Assembly: GCA_002315715.1 (NCBI GenBank)
Contig: DCHY01000003.1
Span: forward strand, 4,488 to 16,996
Direction: 5' to 3'
Source: Clostridiales bacterium UBA1740
GTDB taxonomy: Bacteria; Bacillota; Clostridia; Oscillospirales; CAG-272
Length of the DNA: 12,509 bases
Both the position numbers and the translations under genes were made by a program. Positions 5,450 to 12,484 of the stretch are shown one piece after another. Numbering within the stretch: position 1 is the stretch's first letter; each line of letters opens with the position of its first letter. The notes below the pieces were generated by a model. The model was not told where the DNA came from. It was given only the letters and a program-made list of their open reading frames with translations, and searched no databases.

Positions 5450-6767
5450 ATTCTTTATCCATCAAGCAGGATACGCCGGGCAGGTCCTTGCCCTCAAGGA
5501 ATTCGAGCGAAGCGCCGCCACCCGTGGAAATGTGGGTGATGCGATCGGCAAAGCCGAGCTGTTCGCAGGCAGCCGCGGAGTCACCGCCGCCGACGATGGT
5601 AACGGCAGAACTCTCGGCAAGTGCCTTGGCAACGGCGATGGTGCCTTCGGCAAGAGTCGGGTTTTCAAATACGCCCATAGGACCGTTCCAAACGACGGTC
5701 TTGGCGCTCATGACGGCATCGGCAAAGAGTTTCGCCGTCTTGTCACCGATGTCGAGACCTTCCATATCGGCAGGAATCTTGTCGATGTCGACGACGGAAA
5801 CGTTGATGGGTGCATCAATGGGGTTGGGGAATTCGGCGGCGATTTTGGTGTCGATGGGAAGAAGGAGTTTAACGCCCTTCTCTTCCGCCTTCTTCATCAT
5901 ATCGCGGCAGTAGTCGAGTTTGGATTCGTCAAGCAGGGATTTGCCGACGCAAAGACCTTTTGCGGCAGCGAAGGTATACGCCATACCGCCGCCGATGATA
6001 AGGGTATCGACCTTGGTCAAAAGGTTGTCGATAACGTTGAGTTTATCGGCGACTTTCGCACCGCCGAGGATAGCCACGAAGGGACGCTCGGGATTGGAAA
6101 GAGCCTTGCCCATGACGGAAATTTCTTTTTGGATGAGGTAACCGCAAACGGCGGGAATGTAATCGGCGATGCCGGCGGTGGAAGAATGGGCTCTGTGAGC
6201 GGCGCCGAACGCGTCGTTGACGAAGAGGTCTGCCATAGCGGCAAATTCTTTGGAGAGAGATGGATCGTTCTTTTCTTCTCTGGCGTCAAAACGGGTGTTT
6301 TCGAGAAGGACGGCTTCGCCGGGTTTGAGAGCGGCGATTTTCGCCTTGGCATCCTCGCCGACGATATCTTCGGCAAAAGCGACTTTCTCGGCGCCGAGAA
6401 GTTCGTTGATTCTCTTGGCAACGGGTTTCAAGGTGAGTTTCTTCTTGTCGGCGGTCAAAGCCTTGGCAAGAAATTCCGCCTTAGCGGCAGCCTGCTCGTT
6501 TTCGGGAAGAGCCGCAACGGCAGCCTTTTCCTTTTTGTTGAGACCGAAGCCTTCCGTATAAATATTGTGGGGTTTGCCCATGTGGGAAGTCAAAATCACC
6601 TTGGCTCCCTTGTCGAGAAGGTACTGAATGGTGGGAAGAGCGCCGACGATACGTTTATCGGAAGTGATAACGCCGTCTTTCATGGGAACGTTAAAATCGC
6701 AACGGACAAATACGGTTTTGCCGGCAACTTCAACGTCTTCGATTGTTTTCTTGTTGTAGCTTGCCAT
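5448..6767 (-). CDS. pgk: Phosphoglycerate kinase
   Basis: Transfers phosphate from 1,3-bisphosphoglycerate to ADP, an ATP-making step of glycolysis. Seen in the 439-residue product: VRCDFNVP (21-28), SHMGKP (61-66), LLENTRF (154-160), HRAHSS (191-196), GGAKV (235-239), the NGPMGVFE loop (361-368), GGGDSAAA (393-400) and STGGGASLEFLEG (414-426), covering both the N-terminal phosphoglycerate and C-terminal nucleotide domains. It is about 40 residues longer than a typical bacterial enzyme (near 395-400) because of a charged, helical-looking insertion between SHMGKP and LKPVAKRI (about 67-112). The ATG at 6767 is chosen over one 21 codons upstream because AAGGAG lies 7 nt before it and the longer form would overlap the promoter. 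It leads a pgk-tpiA unit; gapdh is not in the window. Confidence 0.97.
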   Translation of the reverse strand: MASYNKKTIEDVEVAGKTVFVRCDFNVPMKDGVITSDKRIVGALPTIQYLLDKGAKVILTSHMGKPHNIYTEGFGLNKKEKAAVAALPENEQAAAKAEFLAKALTADKKKLTLKPVAKRINELLGAEKVAFAEDIVGEDAKAKIAALKPGEAVLLENTRFDAREEKNDPSLSKEFAAMADLFVNDAFGAAHRAHSSTAGIADYIPAVCGYLIQKEISVMGKALSNPERPFVAILGGAKVADKLNVIDNLLTKVDTLIIGGGMAYTFAAAKGLCVGKSLLDESKLDYCRDMMKKAEEKGVKLLLPIDTKIAAEFPNPIDAPINVSVVDIDKIPADMEGLDIGDKTAKLFADAVMSAKTVVWNGPMGVFENPTLAEGTIAVAKALAESSAVTIVGGGDSAAACEQLGFADRITHISTGGGASLEFLEGKDLPGVSCLMDKE

Positions 6768-6801
6768 AAGAATACTCCTTATTTCAAAATTTACCGAATG
6801 T

Positions 6802-6830
6802 ATTTTATCACACGCACCATCAAGTGTCAA
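6802..6830 (-). promoter_or_regulatory. Sigma-A promoter of pgk-tpiA
   Basis: On the minus strand, consensus TTGACA (6825-6830), 17-bp spacer, TAAAAT (6802-6807). The transcript should start about 28 nt before the ATG. Confidence 0.88.
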
Positions 6831-6911
6831 TAGCGTACAAAAATATTGTGAAGATTTTGTCTATCTTAACGGAGAAAGAAAAAAGGAAGGCGTTTTTTTG
6901 AAAAAAGGTCA

Positions 6912-6940
6912 TTGACTTGACTTTTTTTATTTGATAACAT
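6912..6940 (+). promoter_or_regulatory. Promoter of the PL8 lyase gene
   Basis: TTGACT (6912-6917), 17-bp spacer, TAACAT (6935-6940). It is divergent from the pgk promoter, with about 80 bp between their -35 boxes. I see no obvious operator palindrome or cre-like site in the gap. Confidence 0.7.
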
Positions 6941-6973
6941 TAGGGTGAATAAAAATAAAAGGAGAACACTGCT

Positions 6974-9556
6974 TTGAAAAAATCCGGAAGAATTTTGAGT
7001 TTCGTCTTTGCTTTGCTTCTGTTCTTGCAGACTTTGCTTTTGACGGGCTGTCAAATCCCGTTTGAGGACACGCTTTCTCAATGGTTCCCATTCCTCGGCG
7101 AGGAACCCAATGACGATCCGAACAAGGATCCCGACCCCGTGGTCAATCCCGACGATCCCGAGAATCCTGACGATCCCGAGGACCCCGAGGATCCCGAAGA
7201 CCCCGAGGATCCCGAAGATCCGACGCCCCCCGCTCCCGTCAATTACGACTTTGAGCGCACGACGCACGAAGACGATTATTACATCACGAGCGTGACGAAT
7301 CTTCCCGCCGGCGTTTCGCTTGACGATGAAGAAATCTACGACGACATTCTTGACAAATGGCAGGAATACCTCGTCGGTTCTCTTGAAGGATACGAAACGC
7401 AATACCCGTCCCTCGTAGAGAAAATCAACAGCCGTTCCGGCTATTGCGAAACCGCTTGGAACCTCTTCAAATCCACCTACCGTGAAGGTGTCGTTGACAG
7501 CGCCTTTATCGCTGTCGGTCACAAAAACAATACCGTGTGGGACGACGACGAACAAGCCATCCTCAGCGATATTTACGAGTACATCAACGATATGGCGCTC
7601 GGTTACAAAACGCCCGGCACCAAGTTCCATAACGACCCGGAACTGCTCGCGGATATTAAACGTGCGTTGGATTACTGCAACCAGTTCTACTACGGCGACA
7701 ACGTCAAAACGATGACCGACGCCACCGACGGCAACTGGTGGTATTGGGATATCGGTCTTCCCCTCAAGCTTTGCGACACTTTGGTCATCCTCAAAGACGA
7801 CTTGGCACAGGAAGATATCGCCAAATATCTCAAACCTTTCGATTACCGCAACGCTTTGCCCACCATGACCGCTGCCAACAAGATGTGGATCGGTTACTGC
7901 GTATTGGCTTCCGCCGCTCTTCAGAAAGACGGCAAACGTATCGTTAACGCCAAAGCGTCGATGATGGACGTATTTGACTACGTCACCTCGGGCGACGGCT
8001 TCTACGAAGACGGCTCTTTCATCCAGCATAAAGCACAGCCCTCCTCCGGTGCCTACGGCATCAGCCTTGTGGAAACCCTTTCGGAAGTTATGATCGTACT
8101 TTCCGACAGCCGATTTGCCTTCCGCGGCGACACCGTCAACAACCAGTACGACTGGGTATTGAACGGTCTGCGTCCCCTCGTTTTCAACGGTTTGAATATG
8201 GCGGCTTCCACCTCCTGCCGTGAAGTTGACCGTACCACCTACACCGAATACGCGAAAATGCGCTCTCTTTGCGCCGCGCTGACCAGGATGGCGGTTTACG
8301 CGCCCGACGACGTTCTTCCCGAAATCAAGGCGTTCTTGCGCACCTGCATGAAAGCGTCGGAAAACGACTTTACCACCAGCGTATCGCTCTATCTTACGAC
8401 CTTCCTTATCGGTTTGTACGCCGACGACTCGATTCCTCTTCAGACGGGTTATACCAACTTCAAAGTTTACGGCTGTATGGACCGTGTCGTCATGCACAAC
8501 GCCAACTACGGCGTCTGCGTCGCCATGAGTTCTTCCCGTATCGCCAAGTACGAAGCCATGAACGATGAAAACCTCAAGGGCTGGTATCAAGGCGACGGTA
8601 TGATCTATCTCTACACCGACGACTTCGATTACAACTATAATTATTGGAGCAAAATCAATCACTACCGTCTGCCCGGCACGACGACCTCTTCGATGACGCG
8701 TAAGGAAGATAACCTTTCCAACTCCAACTTGATTTACGGCAAATCTTCTTTCTCGGGCGGTCTTGAATGCGGAAGTTTCGGTATTGCCGCTTTCAAACTT
8801 GACTATAAAGACAACTCGTCATTCACCCTCCCGACGATTTCCGCCAACAAGTCTTACTTCATCTTTGACAAGGAAATCGTTTGCCTCGGCACCGGTCTTT
8901 CTCTGACCTCGTCCGGCACTTTGCAGACGACGGTTGAAAACCGTCCCGTCCGTGCAAACGACGTCTTCTCCATCAACGGAAACGACATCGCCTTGAAGAT
9001 GGTGAACAGTAATACCACCGCCAACTTTGCGCACTTCTCCAACATGGGCGGTTACGTCTTCCTCGGCGGCACGAAACTTTACTACCGCTTGACTTCTCAG
9101 AGTTTCCTTGAGATGTGGCTCGATCACACCGCCACCTCCAAAAATTCGTACTCGTACGTATATCTGCCCGAAGCAACGCCCGCCGAGACCGCGGCATACG
9201 CGCAATCGCCGAACGTCACGATTTTGGATTCTTCCTCCTCCGTACACTGCGTACAGGATAAATCCACGGGTATGAAGGGTTACGTCTTCTTTGCGGCGGC
9301 AACGGCAAAGGACGGCACCACCGCCGACAAGCCCTGTATGGCTGCCCTTTACAGAGAAAACGGCAAATACGTCATTGCGCTTTCGGATCCTTCCCATACG
9401 CTTACCAAATTTACCGTTACGATGTCCCTTAACTCCTCCGTTCAGGTCGACTTTGCCGACAACGGCGTTACCGCGACGACGAACAACGGTACTCTTACGA
9501 TGAAGGTCAGCCCGAAACAAAATTGCGGCGAAACCTACAAAGTTTACCTCAAATAA
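6974..9556 (+). CDS. Lipoprotein polysaccharide lyase, family PL8 (hyaluronate/chondroitin/xanthan lyase type)
   Basis: An 860-residue surface enzyme expected to cleave uronic-acid polysaccharides by beta-elimination. It begins with TTG; AAGGAG (6959-6964) lies 9 nt upstream and the signal peptide starts right there. Residues 1-26 are a lipoprotein signal with lipobox LLTGC (lipidated Cys26). An acidic Asp/Glu/Pro linker follows (about 43-88). The alpha/alpha catalytic domain (about 95-480) carries NWWYWDIGLP (254-263), DGSFIQH (346-352) and GAYG (359-362). Asn254, His352, Tyr361 and Arg416 match in order and spacing the Asn/His/Tyr/Arg set of streptococcal hyaluronate lyase (His-Tyr nine apart in both). 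The central beta-sandwich contains ENLKGWYQGDGMIYLYTDD (532-550) and YRLPGTT (564-570), PL8 hallmarks; a C-terminal beta domain (about 745-860) ends the protein. Substrate cannot be decided from sequence. A strong terminator follows, so it is probably monocistronic. Confidence 0.9.
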   Translation: MKKSGRILSFVFALLLFLQTLLLTGCQIPFEDTLSQWFPFLGEEPNDDPNKDPDPVVNPDDPENPDDPEDPEDPEDPEDPEDPTPPAPVNYDFERTTHEDDYYITSVTNLPAGVSLDDEEIYDDILDKWQEYLVGSLEGYETQYPSLVEKINSRSGYCETAWNLFKSTYREGVVDSAFIAVGHKNNTVWDDDEQAILSDIYEYINDMALGYKTPGTKFHNDPELLADIKRALDYCNQFYYGDNVKTMTDATDGNWWYWDIGLPLKLCDTLVILKDDLAQEDIAKYLKPFDYRNALPTMTAANKMWIGYCVLASAALQKDGKRIVNAKASMMDVFDYVTSGDGFYEDGSFIQHKAQPSSGAYGISLVETLSEVMIVLSDSRFAFRGDTVNNQYDWVLNGLRPLVFNGLNMAASTSCREVDRTTYTEYAKMRSLCAALTRMAVYAPDDVLPEIKAFLRTCMKASENDFTTSVSLYLTTFLIGLYADDSIPLQTGYTNFKVYGCMDRVVMHNANYGVCVAMSSSRIAKYEAMNDENLKGWYQGDGMIYLYTDDFDYNYNYWSKINHYRLPGTTTSSMTRKEDNLSNSNLIYGKSSFSGGLECGSFGIAAFKLDYKDNSSFTLPTISANKSYFIFDKEIVCLGTGLSLTSSGTLQTTVENRPVRANDVFSINGNDIALKMVNSNTTANFAHFSNMGGYVFLGGTKLYYRLTSQSFLEMWLDHTATSKNSYSYVYLPEATPAETAAYAQSPNVTILDSSSSVHCVQDKSTGMKGYVFFAAATAKDGTTADKPCMAALYRENGKYVIALSDPSHTLTKFTVTMSLNSSVQVDFADNGVTATTNNGTLTMKVSPKQNCGETYKVYLK
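7172..7222 (+). repeat. 9-bp tandem repeat encoding an Asp-Pro-Glu linker
   Basis: Five and two-thirds copies of a 9-bp unit (GATCCCGAG, with GAC/GAT and GAG/GAA variants) encode consecutive DPE triplets at residues 67-83 of the lyase. Similar but irregular Asp/Asn-Pro units precede it from about residue 45. It is a likely slippage site altering linker length in frame. Confidence 0.9.
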
Positions 9557-9563
9557 TTTTCCG

Positions 9564-9593
9564 GCACCGCGGATTTTTCCGCGGTGCTTTTTT
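9564..9593 (+). terminator. Intrinsic terminator of the PL8 lyase gene
   Basis: A perfect 10-bp stem GCACCGCGGA/TCCGCGGTGC with TTTT loop is followed by six T. It begins 7 nt after the stop codon. Confidence 0.95.
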
Positions 9594-9614
9594 CTTCGGC
9601 TTTTTGCTTTTCTC

Positions 9615-9643
9615 TTGCACTTTTCCCTTCTTTATGATAGAAT
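9615..9643 (+). promoter_or_regulatory. Promoter of rsmG
   Basis: TTGCAC (9615-9620), 17-bp spacer, TAGAAT (9638-9643). The -10 box lies within an imperfect inverted repeat, CTTCTTTAT (9627-9635) and ATAAGGAAG (9642-9650). The segment resembles that upstream of the SLH gene. Confidence 0.65.
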
Positions 9644-9677
9644 AAGGAAGAAAAATACCTCGTTTGGGAGTGAAAAT

Positions 9678-10418
9678 ATGAGTTATATCGACGCCGGCAA
9701 ATTTGCCTCGGAAATGAACACCGTCTTCAAAAAATACGGATTTTCGGGTATGCTCAGCCGCGAGAGAATCGACGCGTTTTACACCTTGACCGAGCATATG
9801 CTGTCGGTCAACGAAACCTTGAATCTGACGGCAATCAAAGACCCCCTCGCCGTCATTCGTCTTCACTATCTTGACTGTGCCTTTCCGTCCTCGCAGATTC
9901 CGAAGGGCGCGAAAGTCCTCGACGTCGGCACCGGTGCCGGGTTTCCGGCTTTGCCGCTTGCCATCTTGCGTCCCGATATCGAGATTTTGGCGGTGGATTC
10001 CACCGAAAAGCGCATAAAATACGTCGAAGAAACGGCAAAACTTTGTCAACTTTCCAACCTCAAAACCGCCGTTATGCGTGCCGAGGACGGGGCAAACGAT
10101 CCCGCCCTGCGCGAATCCTTTGACGTCGTGATTTCCCGTGCGGTTGCCGAAATGCGCATTTTGTCGGAACTTTGTCTTCCCTTCGTCAAGGTGGGCGGTC
10201 GGTTTATCGCCATGAAGGGAAAAAACGCACAGTACGAGTTAAACGACGCCAAACGCGCCGTCGCCACCCTCGGCGGAAAACTCAAAAGCGTGGATGCCGT
10301 CAGTTACGAAAACGGCACGGAAAAGGTCGACCATCCCCTGCTCGTCATTGAAAAAATCTCGAAAACCTCCTCGCAATATCCGCGGGCGTACGCACAGATT
10401 TCGAAGAAACCGCTCTGA
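9678..10418 (+). CDS. rsmG: 16S rRNA (guanine-527 N7) methyltransferase RsmG (GidB)
   Basis: This 246-residue enzyme uses S-adenosylmethionine to methylate G527 (E. coli numbering) of 16S rRNA in the 530 loop; loss in other bacteria gives low-level streptomycin resistance. Seen: NLTAI (49-53), the RLHYLDC stretch (61-67, usual RH-x-LDS region), the SAM-binding glycine loop VLDVGTGAGFPALPLA (80-95), the acidic Asp107 ending strand 2, SRAVAEM (153-159) and the family C-terminus YPRAYAQISKKPL (234-246). Length is normal. The ATG at 9678 is chosen because GGGAG lies 7 nt upstream; an in-frame ATG further upstream would start inside the promoter. A terminator follows and a Noc/ParB-like gene comes next, recalling the rsmG-noc order near the replication origin in Bacillus. 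That the window is near an origin is only inference. Confidence 0.96.
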   Translation: MSYIDAGKFASEMNTVFKKYGFSGMLSRERIDAFYTLTEHMLSVNETLNLTAIKDPLAVIRLHYLDCAFPSSQIPKGAKVLDVGTGAGFPALPLAILRPDIEILAVDSTEKRIKYVEETAKLCQLSNLKTAVMRAEDGANDPALRESFDVVISRAVAEMRILSELCLPFVKVGGRFIAMKGKNAQYELNDAKRAVATLGGKLKSVDAVSYENGTEKVDHPLLVIEKISKTSSQYPRAYAQISKKPL

Positions 10419-10450
10419 GCGAAAAATGCGAAAAACCCGTAAAAATAATC

Positions 10451-10487
10451 AAAAAGCCGAAGAAATGCGAAAAATCTTCGGCTTTTT
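10451..10487 (+). terminator. Intrinsic terminator of rsmG
   Basis: A perfect 13-bp stem, AAAAAGCCGAAGA (10451-10463) with TCTTCGGCTTTTT (10475-10487), has an 11-nt loop and lies about 33 nt after the rsmG stop. It can work in both directions. Confidence 0.85.
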
Positions 10488-10527
10488 CGTTTGCCGTCAA
10501 ACTCCGACAGAAAACGCGCTTTTTTCT

Positions 10528-10536
10528 TGCTATACT
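10528..10536 (+). promoter_or_regulatory. Extended -10 promoter of the Noc/ParB-like gene
   Basis: TGC immediately before TATACT forms an extended -10 element. No good -35 box is seen at 16-18 bp. Transcription would start about 20 nt before the ATG. Confidence 0.55.
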
Positions 10537-10562
10537 GCTCTTATCAAAGAAGGAGAAACACC

Positions 10563-11030
10563 ATGGATATGTTTGAAGAGGCTAAGGCGCTGTCGACGAC
10601 GATGAAAATGTGCGAATTGACGCAAGAGGCGCTTGCCGAAAAACTCGGCGTCAGTCAGTCGTATATCGCCAACAAACTGCGGCTGCTGAAGCTGGAGGAA
10701 AACGAGCGGCGCGCCATCGTCACGGGGGGATTGTCGGAGAGGCACGCCCGGGCGATTTTGCGATTGCCGTCGGCACGTTTGCAAAGCGAGGCAATCGCCC
10801 GTGCCGCGGCGGAGGACTTTACCGTCGCCATGACGGAAGAGTACGTGGATTTGTTGCTGTCGGTGGCGGGAGAGAATGAAAAAGACAAGACGCGCGAATT
10901 GTGTTTTCGGCGTTTGCGCACCCTCTTTGCCGATTGCGTCAAGTCGCTCTCGCTTTGCGGCTTTACGGTGCGAAAGAGCGAAGCGGAGGACGAGAGCGCC
11001 TGGATTTTCTCGCTCTGCGTCGGCAAATAA
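10563..11030 (+). CDS. Noc/ParB-like DNA-binding protein lacking the N-terminal CTPase domain
   Basis: A 155-residue protein matching the middle and end of Noc/ParB/Spo0J. Residues 3-29 (FEEAKALS...LTQEALAEKLG) correspond to the start of the ParB DNA-binding domain; the helix-turn-helix is at 19-42 (VSQSYIANKLRLLKL), followed by LSERHARAILRLP (57-69), also family-typical. Residues 107-155 resemble the C-terminal dimerisation segment of Noc-like proteins. The usual N-terminal domain of roughly 100 residues, with the Arg-rich CTP-binding motif, is absent and not encoded upstream: the rsmG terminator, an extended -10 and AAGGAG (7 nt before ATG) fill that space. It therefore looks like an intact short gene, not a disrupted one. 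Without the CTPase domain it should not slide or spread on DNA as ParB does. No parA neighbour, parS-like or Noc-box-like site is visible. It could be a local repressor or partner of a full-length ParB. Confidence 0.8.
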   Translation: MDMFEEAKALSTTMKMCELTQEALAEKLGVSQSYIANKLRLLKLEENERRAIVTGGLSERHARAILRLPSARLQSEAIARAAAEDFTVAMTEEYVDLLLSVAGENEKDKTRELCFRRLRTLFADCVKSLSLCGFTVRKSEAEDESAWIFSLCVGK

Positions 11031-11059
11031 AGCCTGATTTTCGGGCATAATTTTCCTTC

Positions 11060-11089
11060 CTTTGGATAGAATACGGAAAGAATCCAAAG
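11060..11089 (+). promoter_or_regulatory. Inverted repeat around a probable -10 box upstream of the SLH gene
   Basis: A perfect 8-bp inverted repeat CTTTGGAT (11060-11067) and ATCCAAAG (11082-11089) encloses TAGAAT (11067-11072), which could be a -10 box, and ends just before the ribosome site AAAAAGGAG. No good -35 is seen. It could be an operator or a 5' leader hairpin. Confidence 0.45.
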
Positions 11090-11108
11090 AAAAAGGAGAT
11101 TTTTGTAA

Positions 11109-12368
11109 ATGAAACGCACCGTTTTCGCCGTATTTTCCCTATTTCTCGTCTTTTCTCTTGCCGTCATCCCCGTCACCGCCGCCGGCATCGGTCCTGCCGC
11201 CGAAGTTATCGCCCCCGCGTGTTCTCTCATCAAAACGGGACTTCTCGGACAAAAGATGACCTTTTGCGATACCGATATCAAACAGGCGCTCGGGGTGTCG
11301 GATTTTCAGTCCGTCACCGTCAAATCCCTCCCCGATTCCAACCTCGGCACGTTGCTATACGGCAGTCGCCGCGTAGGCGTCGGACAGACGATCAAGCGTA
11401 AAAACGTAAGCGCCCTCGTCTTTATCCCTTCGTCAAACGAAACGACGGAGGCAGCCTTTTCCTTTACCGTCAAAAACGGTGCCGAAACGGGTGAACTGAC
11501 GGCGAGGCTGCGTTTTCTTCCCGGCATCAATTACGCCCCGAAAACCGACGGCGGCAGCGTAGCGACGCTCTCGACGCAAAGCGGCATTTCGCTCTTTGCC
11601 AAGATGTCCGCCTCCGACCCGGAGGGGGACGCGTTGACTTTCTCGATTCTCTCGTACCCGGCAAACGGAACGTTGACGGTTTTGGACGCCGAAACCGGCG
11701 CCTACCGCTACACGCCGAACGACGGGTATCAAGGCGTCGACAGTTTTCGATACGTCGTGCGCGACGAGTACGGCAACTACTCTGCCGTCGCCACCGCCAA
11801 CGTTACGGTGGGCGAACGTCTCTCGACGGTATCCTTTGCGGACATGGAGGACTCGCCGGCGTACAACGCCGCGGTGACGATGGACGCCCTCGGCGTCATG
11901 AACGGCACCCTCATTGGGGATAACCGTTATTTTAAGCCCGACGACACCGTCTCGCGTGCCGAATTTACCGCGATGGCGCTGAAAACCTATGGTATCAAGG
12001 CGGACTCCACCCTCACGAAAACCTTTTTCGATGACAACGAGAAAATCCCGACGGGGCTTGTTTCCTACGTGGCGACGGCGCAGAAAATCGGGGTTGTCAA
12101 CGGTTCGTTTGACGGAGAAAACCTGCTCTTCCGCCCCAATGACGCCGTGACCCCCTGCGAGGCTGCCATGATTTTGTCGGCACTTTTGGAGGAGGAACCC
12201 AAAGAGAACACCGCCCTTTCAACTTCCGCTCCCGCTTGGGCAGCGTCCGCCGTTTCTTTGATGGTGGAAAAGGGCATTTTGGATGCCGGTTACGAAGGAA
12301 AATGGCAGGCATCCATGACGAGAGCCGAGGTCGCAGAGATGCTATACCGATTGGCAAAACTGAGTTAA
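11109..12368 (+). CDS. Secreted S-layer-homology (SLH) domain protein with Ig-like domains
   Basis: A 419-residue exported protein likely anchored non-covalently to the cell wall. Residues 1-24 form a signal peptide (Lys-Arg, hydrophobic core, cleavage after VTA). Residues about 55-137 resemble a bacterial surface beta-domain (SLPDSNLGTLLYG near 73-85). Residues about 141-234 look like a cadherin/Big-type Ig-like domain (SASDPEGDALTFS at 167-179; YTPNDGYQGVDSFRYVVRD at 201-219). Three SLH repeats follow: about 241-295 (VSRAEF at 281-286), 304-358 (degenerate VTPCEA at 347-352) and 371-416 (MTRAEVAEM at 403-411, containing canonical TRAE). SLH domains bind pyruvylated cell-wall polymer, the product of CsaB-type enzymes such as the one at the left end of the window. 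AGGAG (11094-11098) lies 10 nt before the ATG. No partner enzyme domain is present, so it is a structural or binding protein of unknown ligand. Confidence 0.9.
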   Translation: MKRTVFAVFSLFLVFSLAVIPVTAAGIGPAAEVIAPACSLIKTGLLGQKMTFCDTDIKQALGVSDFQSVTVKSLPDSNLGTLLYGSRRVGVGQTIKRKNVSALVFIPSSNETTEAAFSFTVKNGAETGELTARLRFLPGINYAPKTDGGSVATLSTQSGISLFAKMSASDPEGDALTFSILSYPANGTLTVLDAETGAYRYTPNDGYQGVDSFRYVVRDEYGNYSAVATANVTVGERLSTVSFADMEDSPAYNAAVTMDALGVMNGTLIGDNRYFKPDDTVSRAEFTAMALKTYGIKADSTLTKTFFDDNEKIPTGLVSYVATAQKIGVVNGSFDGENLLFRPNDAVTPCEAAMILSALLEEEPKENTALSTSAPAWAASAVSLMVEKGILDAGYEGKWQASMTRAEVAEMLYRLAKLS

Positions 12369-12433
12369 GGACCAAGAAAACGAAAAAAGAGACTTTGAAG
12401 ACGACGTTTTTTTCGACTTTTTTGAAAAAAGCA

Positions 12434-12462
12434 TTGACAAGCCCCCGAAAATATGATATACT
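12434..12462 (+). promoter_or_regulatory. Sigma-A promoter of the tRNA gene
   Basis: Consensus TTGACA (12434-12439), 17-bp spacer and TATACT (12457-12462) lie 22 nt before the tRNA 5' end. This is typical of a stable-RNA promoter. Confidence 0.88.
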
Positions 12463-12484
12463 ACGCCTGCTCGAAACGTTATAC

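Noticed and set aside
4551..6833. A 760-codon open frame on the plus strand opposite tpiA and pgk
   Set aside because: It mirrors two unmistakable enzymes, has no ribosome site, and exists because those genes rarely use codons whose complement is a stop.
6866..8662. A 598-codon open frame on the minus strand opposite the PL8 lyase
   Set aside because: Composition is low-complexity Val/Gly-rich, a typical mirror of a Asp/Pro-rich and acidic sense protein; the sense frame has signal peptide and catalytic motifs.
11031..11055. Terminator of the Noc/ParB-like gene (GCCTGA/TCGGGC hairpin)
   Set aside because: The stem is only 6 bp with a G-T pair and is not followed by a proper T run; too weak to call.
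10418..11108. parS or Noc-box sites near the Noc/ParB-like gene
   Set aside because: I looked for the palindromes related to TGTTNCACGTGAAACA and ATTTCCCGGGAAAT and found none in the window by eye.
12369..12433. Terminator after the SLH gene
   Set aside because: A and T runs are present, but pairing is limited to an A/T-rich 8-bp stem with a poorly matched interior, so I could not support a clear hairpin.
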